Origin: Cristatella mucedo
Lineage: Eukaryota > Bryozoa > Phylactolaemata > Cristatellidae
Reading direction: 5' to 3'
NCBI GenBank assembly: GCA_009760855.2
Contig: WPIO01000071.1
Span: forward strand, 1,562,001-1,626,000
Length of the DNA stretch: 64,000 nt
The translations under genes were made by a program, and so were the position numbers. The notes beneath the pieces are model-generated. The model worked only from the letters and a program-made list of their open reading frames with translations, was not told where the DNA came from and made no database searches. Below are positions 45,763-63,665 of the stretch, one piece after another (the stretch's first letter is position 1; each line of letters opens with the position of its first letter).

Positions 45763-45984
45763 AGAGGCGAGCGAGCGGCCGTGCATGTACGGCTAAGCAG
45801 ATGCACTCGCGAGAAAAGCTCGCGCATGCGCACGACCCGCAGAGCTCGAGTGAGTGCGTGCGAGTACCGGTAGTGTTCGCCGGCGCTGGAGGAGTAGACT
45901 TCTCCGAGAGGGGGGGGACAAAAAGTAGAGCGAGGACAGCGCCCATTCAGGCCGTACGGATTTCTCATGAAACGACAACTCTAC

Positions 45985-46241
45985 TCTCCTACTGCCGATT
46001 ATGGCTCATCCTTTTCAGCGGTCCTGAGCTGCTACTTACACGCTACTCACTCCCTCAACTACTCTCCTGACTCTGCTATGCTTCCCACTTTCTCTTTGTT
46101 TCGTGAGACGAAGTCTGTTGGCTACCGAATGCGTACCGAAAGTCGCTTAGGCTGTGAGTGCGCTATACAAAACTCTCGTGCGAAACACCCACATGGTCTT
46201 AATGACTTTGTGGGGTTACAGACAGAGATACATTACATTGT
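45985..46241 (+). mobile_element. LINE family 2 3' end
   Basis: TATGGCTCATCCTTTTCAGC through GAGACGAAGTCTGTTGGCTA to GGGGTTACAGACAGAGATAC and a TTACATT end. The youngest-looking of the three family 2 copies in the window. Confidence 0.8.
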
Positions 46242-46259
46242 AGGCAGGCAGTAAAACGG

Positions 46260-46830
46260 AGCGGACGACGGCGAGGTGTGCAGCCCGTCTTTTTCTTGCA
46301 GTGGTCTCTCGTGGGTTTTCTGTTGCGTATACGGTCTGTTCTCGCTAGTCTGCACTAACTCATCTCCCTTCTGTGAATTACAAGATCCAATTTTTCTTTT
46401 ATGACATATTCGGCTAAGTTCCTCTGATGTCCAAGGGGGTCATTGGTGGTCCGCATTCGCCACAAATCCCCTTGATTCTCTTGCTAAGTGGAGAGATGAT
46501 CTTAAGAAATTTGGGCTGATTAGCTTTATATCAGCTGGACTTAGCCTTCAGAGTTCTCTTACTGCTAGGGCAATACTTTGTTATTATCGTAAAACTTTTG
46601 AACTTCTTGATTCGTAGCTTAAGCTTGCAAGCCTGATACATCCAAAGTCTGTCGAGCATTTGTGAACGATGCTTTTAAACTAGATGACTCTCCTCTGGAC
46701 CCAATTTCCTCAACATAACGGCAGAGGCAAAGGAGACTTGCGTAAATAATGCAGCCTCACGACCACCAATGCACGCCGATGCGGTAGCAGGGTCAAGCGA
46801 ATAAGCTTCTTTTACAATCGTACATGAGCG
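46260..46830. other. Intergenic, nothing recognised
   Basis: No supported gene or repeat. Confidence 0.4.
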
Positions 46831-46836
46831 GTGGAA

Positions 46837-46861
46837 TGGGTGTGTGTGTGTGTGCGTGTGC

Positions 46862-46913
<52 letters not shown>
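46837..46913 (+). repeat. (GT)n microsatellite
   Basis: GT dinucleotide run of about 75 bp with two GC interruptions. Confidence 0.98.
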
Positions 46914-46919
46914 AACAGT

Positions 46920-47258
46920 TTTCTAGATGTCTAAAAATCAAAACAATTCACCTGCTATTTGAATAGCTCTTGACGCCAGTGTCAAACAGGTCAGAATTGT
47001 ACGTTGCCGCTTGAGCTGGTCATCTTAATAGGATTATTAGGCAGACGGGGATCCTAATCGAGGCTGCATTATTGTATGTAGATCTCTGAAAATTGTAGAG
47101 TCGTATTTTCAATGAGTGACAAACGCATCGTTCTCCTAGCGTTTAGTTGTTTCTTCATCTGACACACTGGCGTCATACCGCGTCAGTTGAAGGAGTTTTA
47201 CAGCTTTAGGTCTGCTAAAAATCCGTAGCCAGAGACAGTGCTGCACGACGCTTCTAAA
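46920..47258. other. Intergenic, nothing recognised
   Basis: No supported feature. Confidence 0.4.
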
Positions 47259-47261
47259 AAT

Positions 47262-47398
47262 ATAATTCATTTATATAGCCCCCCAAGAGAACTTAATCTC
47301 TATTCAGGCGCTTCACACATGCCTCGGGGCTCGAGCCCACGACCTCAGTCAGACCTTGGTCGGGGCGAGCACCTTAACCACTAGACCAAACCAGCTCG
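47262..47398 (-). mobile_element. SINE-B: tRNA-like head with LINE family 1 tail
   Basis: On the minus strand: A-box-like GGTTTGGTCTAGTGGTTAAG, B-box-like GTCGTGGGCTCGAGCCCCG, then GTGAAGCGCCTGAATAGAG, ATTAAGTTCTCTTGGGGGGC and TATATAAATGAATT. This copy has the best-preserved tRNA-like head of the three. Confidence 0.88.
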
Positions 47399-47399
47399 G

Positions 47400-48600
47400 C
47401 ATATCTAGAAAAGCCCTTAAAGAGTTTACATACGTTTAGAACCGTTTCTATTCCAAGCAGCGGCCGCAGGACCCTGCCCATACCGCAGAAGCAAGGAGGA
47501 CTGTTTGCTGCTGTCCCATTTCGAATGCCCACAGCATGTTCGTATCGTGTTGAGAAAACGCCACGTATTCATCGAAAAGGAGACGTCGGAAAGGAGGAAC
47601 GCGAAGCAGCAACGCTTGACATTCGCTGGCATTAGCAACGATGTAAGAATAGTAACAATAATAATATTGAGTTTCATTGTTTTTTATGCATCATTTTTAA
47701 CTGCTCCAAACTATACGTGCTGCCCGTACGCAGCGTAGCTTGGCCTTTCAGCAGATGTCTGCATACACGTGTGACGACGAAAAGGGCGAAGAGGGAAAGT
47801 GAATCTCTGGTAGCGACTCGTCGAGGCTTACTCCACTCACGCGCGAGGCCATCCGCTCTGGTATGCGACCCGCTTTTGGCTGACCAATAGAAGCAAATGC
47901 ACAGCATCTGCACAGTGAAACCTACCAATTAACGTATGCGCTGTGCGCCTTGTAAGTAATCGTCGTATCGGCCTTTTCATACGCCCGTGAGATGTCTTCA
48001 TAAGCACTTGGTATGTGCAATATATTAAAGCACACCGACTGCAGAATGTAATACAGATTTAATCATAATACAAATTTAAGCAACCAGTATGACGGGGCGC
48101 TTTCGATCAGAGTTCTGATACCAATTTTGATTAACCCGCAGAGCATTGACCCAAATTTACAATCTCGCCTTCGTCGCATACGGTAATGAATGTTCGTCAG
48201 CTTGAGACACCCTGGTTTTCCTGACCATATTTTTGTGCTCTCCTACTGTTCGTCATTTTGCGAGAGTTCAAGTTCTCCGTTCAACGGAGCAATTGGCGGA
48301 GTAAATGGATTTAGTGGGTTGGTCAATGCGGCTACGATAGCACCATGCTTGCTTGCAATTGTTATTTCCCGGTCATGTACGTACAGCGAGTCGTACGAGA
48401 ACATTTATTGACCGAGTCACTTCCACCGGGCACTGCGGCGGCAATGCCACAACTCCAGTTTTCTTTAATGTAGCATAGAGTTGACACGCAACTATGAATG
48501 CGTATCACAGGCGATACGAGCGAGTCCGCTCTTTCGTTAGTAGGGCGTGACTCTTCGCAATCCACCTCAGCCTCATCTTCACTGTCGCTCAGCTTCTTCA
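47400..48600. other. Intergenic, nothing recognised
   Basis: No supported gene. The frames that enter the 13-bp array on its left side have no family features. Confidence 0.4.
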
Positions 48601-48610
48601 CTGTCGCCGT

Positions 48611-49567
48611 CTGGGCCGTTCTTCTGGGCCGTTCTTCTGGGCCGTTCTTCTGGGCCGTTCTTCTGGGCCGTTCTTCTGGGCCGTTCTTCTGGGCCGTTCT
48701 TCTGGGCCGTTCTTCTGGGCCGTTCTTCTGGGCCGTTCTTCTGGGCCGTTCTTCTGGGCCGTTCTTCTGGGCCGTTCTTCTGGGCCGTTCTTCTGGGCCG
48801 TTCTTCTGGGCCGTTCTTCTGGGCCGTTCTTCTGGGCCGTTCTTCTGGGCCGTTCTTCTGGGCCGTTCTTCTGGGCCGTTCTTCTGGGCCGTTCTTCTGG
48901 GCCGTTCTTCTGGGCCGTGGGCGTTTCTGGGCCGTTCTTCTGGGCCGTTCTTCTGGGCCGTTCTTCTGGGCCGTTCTTCTGGGCCGTTCTTCTGGGCCGT
49001 TCTTCTGGGCCGTTCTTCTGGGCCGTTCTTCTGGGCCGTTCTTTCGTTCTTCTGGGCCGTTCTTCTGGGCCGTTCTTCTGGGCCGTTCTTCTGGGCCGTT
49101 CTTCTGGGCCGTTCTTCTGGGCCGTTCTTCTGGGCCGTTCTTCTGGGCCGTTCTTCTGGGCCGTTCTTCTGGGCCGTTCTTCTGGGCCGTTCTTCTGGGC
49201 CGTTCTTCTCTTCTGGGCCGTTCTTCTGGGCCGTTCTTCTGGGCCGTTCTTCTGGGCCGTTCTTCTGGGCCGTTCTTCTCGGCCGTTCTTCTGGGCCGTT
49301 CTTCTCGGCCGTTCTTCTGGGCCGTTCTTCTGGGCCGTTCTTCTGGGCCGTTCTTCTGGGCCGTTCTTCTGGGCCGTTCTTCTGTGCTGCTCTTCTGGGC
49401 CGTTCTTCTGGGCCATTCTTCTGGGCCGTTCTTCTGGGCCGTTCTTCTGGGCCGTTCTTCTGGGCCGTTCTTCTGGGCCGTTCTTCTGGGCCGTTCTTCT
49501 GGGCCGTTCTTCTGGGCCGTTCTTCTCGGCCGTTCTTCTGGGCCGTTCTTCTGGGCCGTTCTTCTTC
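48611..49567 (+). repeat. 13-bp GC-rich minisatellite, about 73 copies
   Basis: Unit GGGCCGTTCTTCT, highly homogeneous. Breaks at 48917-48925 (GTGGGCGTTTCT), 49040-49050 (TTTCGTTCTTCT) and 49205-49215 (CTTCTCTTCT), and point variants such as CGGCCG. All six frames are open because the unit contains no stop and its period is 1 modulo 3. I do not call it a gene. Confidence 0.97.
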
Positions 49568-49599
49568 GTTGTCGCTGGCAACATAATCTTGCAAAGCTA

Positions 49600-51235
49600 G
49601 AGTGAAAGTAAAAAAAAAAATGGCAGGCTCGTTCAAGAGGCAAGACAACAGCTAGATTGCAGCATGCCTCAACAATATGGCGGAGCGCAGTCATCATTGA
49701 GTGCTCCGCGAAGGTGGAAATAAGGGGGCATAACTTTACAGCCCTCGGCCACCACCCCGCCCCAGCCTGCAGCTGGTGCCGTACAAATGGCAGCTTTCGC
49801 TTATGCAATCGAGCCACGGCCAGTGCAACAGCTGATGATTCAAGGCAGTACTGGGCCAGTAAACTTCTATGGACGACTAAGCGTGCGACCAAAGTGCATC
49901 TATTCATTGGTTCTATTGAAGCGTCTTATGAAGGCGTTTAAATGTAAAGCTCGCACACGCACTGGCACGCATCGCCGCATGGTTCCAAGATACGCCCTCC
50001 AGCCTCCACATACATGTTTCCCCGTTCAAACCTCCAAAGGGACGAGACCCAAGACACAGTGAAAGAAATGATGTACCAACCTACCTCGCCAAACAAGTCG
50101 CAAAGCCACGCATGCATAGCTTATTCCATTCGGCTGTAGAGTACAAGAGTACAACACAACACTAGTAGTATTTACTTTGGCGTATCTGCTGCGGCTTGCT
50201 GTGGCTGCTGCAGACATCTGCAGCTATGTTCACGAAGCGGAAGTAAGAAAACCTAGAACTACAGTAAGACATTCAATTTCTACATAAATAATCTAATCTG
50301 GACAGAGGTCCCAGACTGTCGCACCCATTTACTCAGCAAGTGCTTAAAGTCATCTCACCGAACGCACGACTTACAATACAACTTACGAGCACGCCACTAC
50401 GTGCATAGCAATTTAGAAGCCAAAGTTGTAGACGCATTCTAAGGCTTAGGATGAATACGCTAGCGTTTCGTCTTCCTTTTCCATGATTAAAAGCCAATAT
50501 TCACCCAAGGGTACAACCGGACACGACACACCCTTTAGCATACGCTATTCTTCTACGCATTTAAAATGAGTTACTCTAAAATACGCAGGTACATAACACA
50601 ATCCCTCGCCGCGTTAAAACCAGCAAACCAGCGTAAGTAAAGAAGGTTACGTAAGTAATTAACCAACCCCGCTGTAGGTCCACGTCAATTTTAGTCTCCG
50701 TTGGACACCATTTTGCAACTGCATTATGTAGCTTGCTCGATTTTGAGGCCTGCTTCCATTTACCTTTTGAGAGGATTTTTTACCTCCACGGGACGCTGAA
50801 CAGTATTTGTCAAAATTCACAAATTTTCGGAATCGCTCTTTGATAAGAGTATCCGCGAGAGGCCGAGAAGACTTCGCATTTTTTGCTACGGTCACAGTGC
50901 CCACAGTAGGACGCCGTATTAGATGTCTATTAAGTACAACAAAATCAGTTACTCTGCTAGGCTATTTATTGCCCGTGTCTACTTTCGAACGGTGGGTTCA
51001 GTAGAGAGCCATCTACTTTTAAAGGGTCGCTCATAAATGGTTGACAAACGTTTATTGATCTATCGAGTCTGCTAACTTGAGCTATGACTCGAGGTTTTAC
51101 GATAAAAATAAACATTATTGCCTTAAAAATAAACTAATTTTAGTGGGTGAGTCTAGCAGATAAAGCTGCATCGAATCGGCCCAAAAATAATCTCTCCAGC
51201 TAACAAGATCATCAAAGGAATCTGTGGATATTATT
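49600..51235. other. Intergenic, nothing recognised
   Basis: A (A)n run at 49610-49620; otherwise no supported feature. Confidence 0.4.
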
Positions 51236-51244
51236 ATCAATCTA

Positions 51245-51565
51245 GTCCCCCCACCAGGCCAAGCATCGTACCACACATTTTTCGGAATCTGATCGTTTAC
51301 CTAAAACGCACTATTTAGCACAGCCTTTAGTGGGTCCCTGTGATTCGTCCTATATTCGCGTATGCATGCTGACACTGTTGCATGCTGCCACTAACCACAC
51401 TTGCATGCTGACCTTGTGCATGTCACCCCTAACCATGTTATTCTTGTTTATCAAGCATGATGCCACTCACCATTCGATCCTGCTTCCTTCGCAGCAAATG
51501 TAAAACGACTACAGAGAAATTAAGTTCTCTGAGGGCGCTTTATTGAGTGTATTATTATTATTACC
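51245..51565 (+). mobile_element. LINE family 1 3' end, internal deletion
   Basis: Begins in ORF2 at CCCCCACCAGGCCAAGCATC right after a TATTATTATC tract, jumps from GTTTACC to the last codons (CACTATTTAGCACAGCC), then 3' UTR, hairpin and (ATT)n at 51551-51566. Confidence 0.85.
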
Positions 51566-51567
51566 TA

Positions 51568-51970
51568 TGCCTCGCACGAACCTTAAATCCTTTGGAGACC
51601 CTGCCTTTTGTTTGTATGCTCCCAAAGCCAGGAACTCACTTCCGACTTGCGTCTCGACATCTCCTGACTTGTCCACATTTAAAAAGAAACTAAACATGCA
51701 TGTATTTACCACAGCATTTAGTGGGTCCATGTGATTCGTCCGGTACGTGGTTATGCGTGCTTACGCTATGCATACTGCCACTAATGATATTTGCATGCTG
51801 ACCCTTCGCCTGTCAGCCCCAACCATGTTATGCTTGTTGTCATGGAGCATGCTACCACTGACCGTTCGGTCGTGCTTTGTCGTGATTCGTCCTTTGCAGA
51901 AAATGTGAAGTGCCTAGAAAGAGATTTGAGTTCTCTGAGGGCGCTACATAAAATGTATTATTATTATTAC
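51568..51970 (+). mobile_element. LINE family 1 3' end, nested at the tail of the previous copy
   Basis: Starts directly after the (ATT)n of the preceding copy with CCTCGCACGAACCTTAAATC (last third of ORF2), then 3' UTR, hairpin at about 51910-51945 and its own (ATT)n. Confidence 0.88.
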
Positions 51971-51974
51971 GTTG

Positions 51975-52230
51975 ACCCTGGTGGACATCAGAGGCACTTG
52001 CCCGAGTATGTCATACAAAGTTGGATCTTCTATTTGAAGGCAGGATGTGAGTTACTGCGAACTAGCATATATGCTTATGCTACTGAGAATATAGGAGAGA
52101 GACCAATGCAAGACGTCCCGGGTATTTTTTTCTCGCAAGTGTTCTTCATTGAAAAATTCCAGTCAATGCTCTGTGAAGCCACGGCCGACTATAGCACCTT
52201 TTAGCTCAGTCACACTTGGCTAAATAAATA
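51975..52230. other. Intergenic, nothing recognised
   Basis: No supported feature. Confidence 0.4.
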
Positions 52231-52235
52231 AAAAA

Positions 52236-52388
52236 CTAGCTGATTTAACAGCCTCTTTTGTATAGCGACAGAAGAGCCTTTACGGCTATCACCACCGCTT
52301 GTAGGCAACAAAGGATTGCCCACCGTAGGATTCGAACCCACGAACCGAGGTCGTGAAAGCGACAGCCTTACCTAGCGTGCCATCACGG
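52236..52388 (-). mobile_element. tRNA-derived SINE, family A
   Basis: Close match to the copies at 36988-37151 and 55083-55262; B-box-like GTGGGTTCGAATCCTACGG on the minus strand, tail phrase GAGGCTGTTAAATCAGCTAG, then T-rich tail. Confidence 0.88.
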
Positions 52389-52391
52389 ATC

Positions 52392-53550
52392 ACCATCGCA
52401 GCAGCATGGCCGAGTGCTGCAGCAGTGCAGCAGCCTCCTCAGCTCTGGTGGCCTCCTCTCTCTGGTGGCAGCCAAGGCACTCAGCCTCTTACTCCCTCTG
52501 TCTGTAGTTTCGAGAAAATGACTGTCCGCATCGTTAGCTCAGCAGGCAGGTCCCAGTCCCCAGAAGAAGCTGCACAGTACGTGCATAACGTCTCCTACCG
52601 TCCAAGCAGCCGGCTCTGAACATTAGACACGACGACATCAACGAACGGCTTCACTAAAATATCGGTGCAGCATGGACTGGCTGCGAGTGACTGGCACTTG
52701 CAGTGACTCGCAGGCATCGGAGACAACACATCGGCCACTGGGTACCAGCAGCACTGACGTCAATAGATCCCAGCTGCAGCAAACTCGCAGGGAATCAACT
52801 TAAAAACAGTACCGATGGCTGGCAGTATATTCGCAGGGGATGCCGGGAACATCAGACAGGACGCGGGACTCTGATGGAACCACGTGGCCACACAATCTCA
52901 GCAGTTTTATTCGCGAGAAGACTGCACCAGGACTGCACGGTCAGGAGTTGCTGGCAGACGCGAGCATTTATCAGCAGACTCGCCGCGCTAGTCGTGACCA
53001 GGATATCGACACTGAAATAAGCCAACCAGTGGCCCCGGATTCAAGTCTCTGCCAAGTGGCTGCCGGATTCAAGTCTGCAGCAGCGGCTGCTTCTGCAGCC
53101 GCTGCGTTTTAGCAGTGACGGGATGGAGACCACAGATGTCGCATGGAGGCGCAGAAGCAAACTTGACCCTTTGCTGGCATCGGTCAGAGCGGGCACTGCC
53201 TTCGCCCCGACCAGCTCGCCATCACGTGGCGCTCGGGCAATGTAGGCCAAGCAGACAGGCCAATCACGGCCTCACGGCCTGAAAGTGATGCCAGCACGAA
53301 ACCGGCTAGGAGGTTCACTCTGCTATCTACGAGCTGGGGGAGAGGCCACTACGTCCACACACCCTTGCCCAAGCTGCGATTTCAGCCACGCCGCCCTGCA
53401 GCAGCTGCTGCAGACACCGTCGACCAAGCGAGCTCGTCACGCAGCCTAACACGCCAGCACCGAGCAGACGACGGCCAATACGGGCAGCCCAGGCGAGCGC
53501 CAGTTGCCGTCGGCCTGCCTCGCGTCGCTCCGCCCTCCGGTCCGGCCTGG
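52392..53550. other. Downstream of STEEP1
   Basis: Probably contains the STEEP1 3' UTR near its right end. CAG/CTG-rich, with many short open frames but no motif. Confidence 0.35.
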
Positions 53551-59460
<5,910 letters not shown>

Positions 59461-59572
59461 GGCTGCTGCAGCGGCGGCGACGACGACTCGAGACTGAGAC
59501 GGCACCGAGATGACCTGCCGACGAGATGAGACCTGCCGATGAAGGCACCGAGATGAGACCTGCCGATGCGAC

Positions 59573-59574
<2 letters not shown>

Positions 59575-59613
<39 letters not shown>
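59575..59613 (+). repeat. (CAG)n run upstream of the STEEP1 start
   Basis: About 13 CAG units, 115-150 bp upstream of the start codon, so in the promoter or 5' UTR of STEEP1. Confidence 0.95.
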
Positions 59614-59740
59614 TGGTGTGACGTAGCCACTGCGCACGATGGCACAATAGCTGCCCACGCTGCGCTGCTACAGCAGCACACGAGCTGCAGCCGCCACCGC
59701 CACCTCAGCTCGCAAGCAGCTCAGCCGGAGAGGAACGAAA

Positions 59741-60624
59741 TAACTGCTAACTATAACTGCTAACTTTAACTGCTAACTTTAAATGCTAACTATAACTGCT
59801 AACTTTAACTGCTAACTTTAAATGCTAACTATAACTGCTAACTTTAACTGCTAACTTTAACTGCTAACTATAACTGCTAACTTTAACTGCTAACTTTAAA
59901 TGCTAACTATAACTGCTAACTTTAACTGCTAACTTTAAATGCTAACTATAACTGCTAACTTTAACTGCTAACTTTAACTGCTAAATATAACAGCTAGCTT
60001 TAACTGCTAAATATAACTGCTAACTATAACTGCTAACTTTAACTGCTAACTTTAAATGCTAACTATAACTGCTAACTATAACTGCTAACTATAACTGCTA
60101 ACTATAACTGCTAACTATAACTGCTAACTATAACTGCTAACTTTAACTGCTAACTATAACTGCTAACTTTAACTGCTAACTTTAAATGCTAACTATAACT
60201 GCTAACTATAACTGCTAACTATAACTGCTAACTTTAACTGCTAACTATAACTGCTAACTTAAACTGCTAACTATAACTGCTAACTTTAACTGCTAACTAT
60301 AACTGCTAACTTAAACTGCTAACTATAACTGCTAACTTTAACTGCTAACTTTAAATGCTAACTATAACTGCTAACTATAACTGCTAACTATAACTGCTAA
60401 CTTTAACTGCTAACTTTAACTGCTAACTATAACTGCTAACTTTAAATGCTAACTATAACTGCTAACTTTAACTGCTAAATATAACTGCTAACTTAAACTG
60501 CTAACTATAACTGCTAACTTTAACTGCTAACTTTAAATGCTAACTATAACTGCTAACTATAACTGCTAACTATAACTGCTAACTTTAACTGCTAACTTTA
60601 ACTGCTAAATATAACAGCTAGCTT
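59741..60624 (+). repeat. 13-bp AT-rich satellite, about 68 copies
   Basis: Unit AACTGCTAACTAT with two main variants (AACTGCTAACTTT and AAATGCTAACTAT). The variants follow each other in a recurring order, giving a 39-bp higher-order unit in many places. A rare marker, AAATATAACAGCTAGCTTT, occurs at about 59984 and again at the right end (about 60606), which suggests a block duplication of roughly 620 bp. It starts about 280 bp upstream of the STEEP1 start codon. Confidence 0.97.
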
Positions 60625-60625
60625 T

Positions 60626-61975
60626 CTCTAACACTGCGAGCGATTTCTTTTACGCTAAAGAAAACATTGCGGAATCTCAACACTTTTTCACTCTCTAATT
60701 CCTGGCATGGGGAGGTCTCAGATGTCAAGTTTCCTGTCGCCTTGCTACGGGCGTCGGGCTTGAATTCGCCGCACTCGCCAAATCGAACACGGTCGGCGTA
60801 AGGCGGGGCAAGCGCATTCGCGAGTAAATTCAAATAGACGGGTCACCCTGTGACCCGGCCGTATGCAAAAAAGAAGTAGCTCTCCACAAAAACGAAGGAC
60901 CGTTCTCTGCGGTTGGTCGCTCCAGACTCGGGTCTACCGTGGCCGAGGGTGGGCGGCTACTGCGAGTGGGGGACGCGCGGGACACGTGGGGCGCTGGGCG
61001 CCAGGTAGCCAGGACATGCCAAGCTCGCGCTAAGATTTGTAGAACGCAAAAGGTACCGTAAGTCAGGTACATGGCGATCAGATCCGCGACCACAGAAACT
61101 ATGCATCGGCTACGCATGCGCGAGGTCAGAAGCGCCTTACGGCGAGCGCTTTAAACAGAGCTACTGCTCCAACTATGGCGAACGCGCAAATTAGGCGCTC
61201 ACTTGATAATCACCACGAACGAGCGGACGGCTCAAGAATAGCGCGCCCAGTCGACGCCCGAGAAGCCAGAGCAAACGCCGGAAACGGTGTATGGCATTTC
61301 TCGCCTTCCGTCCAAAAGAGCGATATAATCGGCCTTGACAGTGGGGTGCCGTTCTCGCCTCATTGTCGCGAGTGCTCCCGCCCTGCGTTCCGGTTGCTGT
61401 TGGCTCGTTGGACGGATAGCGACCGGCGGAGTATTAGCTCCCTCTGTATGTTATGCGAGGCTCGTTTCGTAGTTCTGTCTGCTGCGCTTCAGTGAATATT
61501 CTATCAAGTATCGAATCGATTTCACGATCCACAGTCTGGCTCGCAGCACGGGTCACTTCGCTCGCCTGCAGCAGCAGCAGCAGGAGGCGGCAGCAGCAGC
61601 CTGCTTATCCGGTCCTCCATGCTCCTTCAGAGTTCCATAGCACCACTGGTTATGTAGGCTGGCTAGACACAAAATATTTTCAAAAAGTGGTACGCGACCC
61701 GCAATTAGTGAAAAATTATAGCACGCAGTCGTATTACTTATTTGATACAAGAACTCGGCGGTTGCTCGTCGAGTGGAAGTACGACATAATTTCGTCATCT
61801 GTGACGCTCAGGGTTGCAGGAACTGTGGGCAACCGAGGTCACTCTTCCCCCCCCCGCTATAGGGGGAGGGGGCTAATACCTCCGCCACCCCCTCCCTCCC
61901 CCCCCCCGCTTCCTGGCTCAATACAGCACATTGTTACGCAAGAAAAATGCGATCTTTTCCCACCCGGTCTGCTTG
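60626..61975. other. Intergenic, no supported gene
   Basis: A 177-codon plus-strand frame (61453-61986) contains a stretch without low complexity (TTGYVGWLDTKYFQKVVRD) but has no recognisable family, start context or splice partner. A C/G-homopolymer cluster lies at 61850-61912. Confidence 0.35.
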
Positions 61976-61979
61976 TAAT

Positions 61980-63200
61980 TGTGTAACAGACAATCATAGG
62001 CAGCTGTATTGTCTCGAGCAAGTGCCGTCGATTGCCATGGATTGCCCGAAGGTTGAACGCGAAAAAGGACGGCACGTGCGCCCACGGTGAGCGCTATGTG
62101 GTAGGATAATTGCAAATTCAAGCAGCCGATTTCCGGCAAATTTGAACCAGATTTCTGAAGAGACCGGGCCCTTGCCGTCGATTGCCGTTTATTGCCTTCG
62201 ATTGTGCCTTTGTCGATTGTATAAAAGGATGTGGCTGCACTTTTAATGCAGTGCAGTGCAATACGCAAGAAAAGTTGGAGCTTCTCTCAGCAACTGTCGG
62301 TCTATTTGTAACTGTCCGTTATGGATTGGCGTATTTCCCCGGGCCATTGCCGTGGGTTGCCGTCGATTAAACGCGCACCATGGGTAAAAATTATGCGCGC
62401 TCACAGGTAAATGTTACGTGGAATGAGAGTTGCAGTTTATTGCAGCCAATCTTGTCAATTTTCCACGGATTTTGCTATCGGCCTCTACCATTGCTCATGA
62501 TTACCGTGCATTGCTGACAGTCAACAAACAAAGCATCTTGAAAACTCCACGGTTTTACTTTGGTTGCAGCGGAATTTTACATGTAATGACAATTGAGGCT
62601 TCCGCGTTGCCAATTTCTCTTCGATTTGCCGGGAATTGGGGTATTGGCCCAGGACGTTGCTGTTGATTGCCGTTTATTGCTCGCGATTGTACGCGCGCGA
62701 TTGGTTTAAAGGATTTGATTGCACTTTCAACACAGTGGGCTATGACAGGTAAAATATATTTTATCTTGGCCCAGTCACTTTCCAGTGATTTGCGATGGAC
62801 CGTAATGGATTGCCGTATTTGCCCGGGCCATTGCCGTCTGTTGCCGTGCATTGCCCAAGATTGAACGGTCAGAGCTGGTTAAAAGAGTTGAAAGTACTTG
62901 TGCACGCAGTGCGATGTTACGTGGAATGAGAATTGGAGCTTGGTGCAGCCGATTTCTTGTCGATTTGCCACGAATTTCGGTATTGGTCCCTGCCTTTGCT
63001 GTCGATTGCTGTGCGATGTGACAATTAACGTGCAAAATAGCTTGAAAGTCCTACGATTTCACTTTTAGCACCAATAAATGTGAAATGCAATGACATTCGG
63101 CACTTCGTGCAGCCAATTTAGTGTCAACTTGCCACGGATTGTAGTGGATTGCTGCTTCGAGCCGAGCCGTTGCCGTAGATTGTCATGCATCGCCTGCGAT
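61980..63200 (+). repeat. Diverged tandem array with a period near 165 bp
   Basis: A phrase like GCAGCCGATTTCTTGTCGAT followed by TTGCCACG(A/G)AT recurs at about 62122, 62292, 62443, 62608, 62782, 62946 and 63111 (spacings 151-174). Each unit also has a GATTGCCGT(T/G)NATTGCC block and a TTAAAAG/TGAAAGT segment. Two units share GATGTTACGTGGAATGAGA-like sequence (62412, 62912). No open frame persists through units. Confidence 0.75.
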
Positions 63201-63665
63201 TGAGGCTTGGGGCACTCTCACTTGACGACCTTCACGGTAATGACTTCGAATGCCGGCAGCGTGCAATTTTGTTTATTATCCACTTCAAGTGTTTTGAATG
63301 GCCACTGTGGTTCTTCTGCTGCTACATAAATGAGACTGCTGAACCGGCTGATCTTTATTTTTTACTTTTACCTTTACTTTTTCAGGATTCCCCTTCAGCT
63401 CAGTTCCCTTCGAGCTTTTTGATTGCTCAGTCTCCTCTCGCGATTTAAGCAGGCTCGAGTCTCGCAGCGAGTCTCGCAGTTCACAGCGAGTCTCGTGCGA
63501 TCGCCTTTCAGTCCACCTCCGCTCGTCGCATCGTAGAAAGTGAACCGTGCATTTAAAGTGATGGCACTTTCATTAAAATTTTTTAGTGCTGAGCGAAAAA
63601 GTTGTAACGGCGATCGTACAAGGTGACCTTGGAGGCTTTCAAAGGCAACCTTAGCTATGGATTGC

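Noticed and set aside
48362-49907. Open frames of 328-442 codons on both strands
   Set aside because: They exist because the 13-bp unit has no stop in any frame. Identical peptides in all frames, no start context, no unique domain.
59741-60624. CRISPR-like array
   Set aside because: The unit is 13 bp with no spacers, and the window is eukaryotic.
61453-61986. 177-codon plus-strand frame as a gene
   Set aside because: No family, no splice partner and a low-complexity C-terminus over homopolymer runs; kept only as a note in the intergenic entry.
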